This document shows, one piece after another, positions 33,669 through 35,344 of a stretch of 35,344 nucleotides of DNA (position 1 is its first letter; each line of letters opens with the position of its first letter). Made by a program: the position numbers and the translations under genes. The stretch is from Acidobacteriota bacterium. GTDB taxonomy: Bacteria; Acidobacteriota; Vicinamibacteria; Vicinamibacterales; UBA2999. The notes beneath the pieces were generated by a model. The model searched no databases. It was not told the origin of the DNA and saw nothing but the letters and a program-made list of their open reading frames with translations. The DNA is taken from assembly GCA_013140775.1 (NCBI GenBank), contig JABFSA010000073.1, positions 1 to 35,344 on the forward strand, read 5' to 3'.

Positions 33669-34250
33669 GTAATACCAATCCACCACAACATCGCGCACGC
33701 CGGCTGTAACCGCTTTCACCTCGTGCGCGGTGGCTGAAAAGAACGTCACGAGCGTTCCTTCCTCGGGCACGATCACGATGGGATCGTCGGCATCGTCCAC
33801 GGCGCGTTCCGGGTAAATCACCAGTTCACCGCCAGAGAACTCGCCGGTCCGCAGACCGGGACGCGAGCTGTTCAGAAAGAGCACGGCCGAGATCCTTCGC
33901 CGCGACGCGTCCGGAAAGCTCTCATCAACGGCGTGGTCCACGTGACGGCGATAGTGACCGCCTGGACCATAGCTGAGAAACCCCGAGCCCTCGCGCGTGG
34001 TGAGCGACAGCCCATGGCGCGCGCCAATCCCCTCACGCGCGGCGTCGAGTGTTGACTCGACGATCCCCAAGGTCTCCGGATCCACGTCGATATCGAAGGC
34101 GCGGCGCGCTTCCTGGTCGAGGTCCTCGACCCTCTCCAGCACCTCCGCGGGCTCCGCAGCCCCGCGACGCATCGCCAGCCGGATGCGACGACACGTGGCC
34201 GCGTCGAGAAATCCAGGAATCAGGGAGAATAGGGCGCGAGACTGCCTCAA
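33666..34250 (-). CDS. 2-oxoglutarate/Fe(II)-dependent oxygenase (prolyl 4-hydroxylase type)
   Basis: 194 residues if it starts at TTG 34248-34250, preceded by GGGGA; this is the only sensible start near the conserved region, since longer versions run into the divergent gene. The double-stranded beta-helix ligands are H103 and D105 (HYRRHVDH) and H176 (FFSATAHEVKAV), with R186 (TAGVRDVVVDWYY) to bind 2-oxoglutarate. FLSYGPGGHYRRHVD is typical of the P4Hc domain. It would hydroxylate a protein or small molecule using O2; the target is unknown. No signal peptide. Start confidence is lower than family confidence. Confidence 0.88.
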   Translation of the reverse strand: MRQSRALFSLIPGFLDAATCRRIRLAMRRGAAEPAEVLERVEDLDQEARRAFDIDVDPETLGIVESTLDAAREGIGARHGLSLTTREGSGFLSYGPGGHYRRHVDHAVDESFPDASRRRISAVLFLNSSRPGLRTGEFSGGELVIYPERAVDDADDPIVIVPEEGTLVTFFSATAHEVKAVTAGVRDVVVDWYY

Positions 34251-34305
34251 GGGGTCCCCGCCATGGGGGCGCCGCGACGGTTCAACGAGACAGGAACAAT
34301 CATCA

Positions 34306-35025
34306 GTGGCGCTGCGTATCGGCATCGATCTCGACGGAGTGCTCGCCGACATGAGCGCGGCGCTCGATGACCACGCCACTCGACTCTTCGGACCCGCTCC
34401 GAGCACTCCCGCACCAGAACCCGCAGCCGACGCAGAGCCTAGTGTCGCTCCAGGGCCGGAGACGGACAAGCCCCCCTTGCAGCTGAAACGACGTCTGACC
34501 GAGCGCCAGCATCGCCTTCTCTGGCGTCACGTCCGTCGCATCGACGGGTTCTGGGAACAGCTCGACGAAACGGAGGCGGGCATCGTTGCACGCCTCGCCA
34601 AGTTGGCCTCGACACGGCGGTGGGAGATCATTTTTTTGACCAAACGGCCCGCGACAGCCGGCTTGACCTCGCAGGTGCAATCGCAGCGATGGCTCGCGGC
34701 CAAGGGGTTCGAGTTGCCGAGCGTCTATGTCGTCACTGGATCTCGAGGACTCATTGCTGCCGCTCTGTCGCTGGATGTGGTCGTGGACGACAGGCCCGAG
34801 AACTGTATCGACATCGCAACAGACTCGAAAGCGCGTGTCATCGCGGTCGTGCGACCCACGGAGCCGCCTCCGATGTTCCTCAAATCGACTGGCATCGACG
34901 TTGCGGCTTCGGGGGATGAATGGCTGAAGCGGCTTGTCGAGCTCGATGAAAGCCTCAACGAGCAACCTGGCCCCATGGAACGTCTGATGAGGAAGTTCGG
35001 GCTGCAGCGGGCAGCCACATCGTGA
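34306..35025 (+). CDS. HAD-superfamily 5'(3')-nucleotidase-like protein
   Basis: 239 residues from GTG 34306-34308 (AGGA 10 bases upstream). The HAD motifs are present: nucleophile D8 and acid D10 in GIDLDGVLAD, motif II IIFLTKRP, and the acidic motif IV VVVDDRPENC. The cap region includes WRHVRRIDGFWEQL, like 5'(3')-deoxyribonucleotidases that dephosphorylate nucleoside monophosphates. A Pro/Ala/Glu-rich insertion (about 30-57) is probably a disordered loop. The stop overlaps the epimerase start (GTGA). The substrate is not shown by sequence. Confidence 0.85.
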   Translation: MALRIGIDLDGVLADMSAALDDHATRLFGPAPSTPAPEPAADAEPSVAPGPETDKPPLQLKRRLTERQHRLLWRHVRRIDGFWEQLDETEAGIVARLAKLASTRRWEIIFLTKRPATAGLTSQVQSQRWLAAKGFELPSVYVVTGSRGLIAAALSLDVVVDDRPENCIDIATDSKARVIAVVRPTEPPPMFLKSTGIDVAASGDEWLKRLVELDESLNEQPGPMERLMRKFGLQRAATS

Positions 35026-35344
35026 AGTATCTCGTGACCGGCGCCGCCGGCTTCATTGGCAGCCACATCACCGACGCGCTCCTCGCTCGCGGGCATGAGG
35101 TCGTCGGCATCGACAACTTCTCCACCGGCCAGAAACAGTTTCTCGAAGACGCCCGTCGCTCGCCGGGTTTCACGCTCGTGCAGGCGAATGTGCTCGACTC
35201 GACGATGCTCCGAGACGCGATGCGAGGTGCCGACGCGGTCTATCATTTCGCGGCCAACGCGGACATCAAGGGCAGCTTCTCCTCACCCCGTGCCGACCTC
35301 GAACAGAACCTGCTCGCAACATTCGAGGTGCTCGAGGCCATGCG
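35022..35344 (+). CDS. NAD-dependent epimerase/dehydratase (extended SDR), partial
   Basis: The first 107 codons are visible, from GTG 35022-35024; the gene runs off the right edge. The dinucleotide-binding loop TGAAGFIGSH, the acidic end of beta2 (VVGIDNFSTG), and ANVLDSTMLRDAM and VYHFAANAD are typical of UDP-sugar 4-epimerases and relatives. The YxxxK catalytic pair lies beyond the window. It probably makes a nucleotide sugar for envelope polysaccharide. Coupled by a 4-base overlap to the HAD gene. Confidence 0.92.
   Translation, partial: MKYLVTGAAGFIGSHITDALLARGHEVVGIDNFSTGQKQFLEDARRSPGFTLVQANVLDSTMLRDAMRGADAVYHFAANADIKGSFSSPRADLEQNLLATFEVLEAM

Overview
The window is GC-rich, densely coded bacterial chromosome (about 33 genes, few gaps over 150 bases, many 1-14 base overlaps, frequent GTG starts). 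Gene content and intergenic repeats fit an environmental Acidobacteriota of the Vicinamibacteria (subdivision 6) type. That placement is inference from family resemblance and from the repeats (palindromes that read as an '...VRLKPDATT' protein tail, CCACGAAG inverted repeats, GTTCGGATC tandem units), not from a marker-gene tree. No rRNA, tRNA, CRISPR array or complete mobile element is visible.

Region 1 (1-7764, minus strand): a partial gene at the left edge; a five-gene molybdenum hydroxylase operon transcribed as Tat-exported [2Fe-2S] subunit, Mo-pterin subunit, FAD subunit with four extra cysteines, five-helix cytochrome b and an unknown 140-residue protein; and upstream of it an OmpR-type response regulator/histidine kinase pair. 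The set reads as a periplasmic, PaoABC-like oxidoreductase with its own membrane electron exit, and is the most unusual system in the window. Region 2 (7864-9547, plus): an ACT-domain protein, then a degenerate receiver plus a PilZ protein.

Region 3 (9583-15246, minus): nucleoside salvage (deoA, purine nucleoside phosphorylase, cytidine deaminase), then an MtnA-type sugar-phosphate isomerase, tsaD, a YjbQ protein and a NUDIX hydrolase. Region 4 (15276-20833, plus): a HEAT-repeat protein and an HD-GYP protein that appear to share a paralogous N-terminal domain, a secreted subtilase, and a small O6-alkylguanine transferase-type gene bracketed by inverted repeats.

Region 5 (20858-29145, minus): the cell-shape cluster GGDEF-mreB-mreC-mreD-mrdA-rodA-rng, in which a diguanylate cyclase is the first gene of the rod-complex operon. 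Region 6 (29337-35344): periplasmic folding and quality control (SurA/PpiD-type isomerase, SppA, FKBP lipoprotein), then a 2OG-Fe(II) oxygenase, a HAD 5'-nucleotidase-like protein and the start of a sugar epimerase.

Two themes cross the regions. First, c-di-GMP proteins recur (PilZ, HD-GYP, GGDEF). Second, several genes have a TATAAT-like -10 box only 6-11 bases from the start codon and no Shine-Dalgarno sequence, suggesting leaderless mRNAs; at 15247-15275 two divergent genes appear to share one overlapping -10 box. At least five families of short intergenic repeats sit at gene ends, and one has apparently extended a coding sequence.
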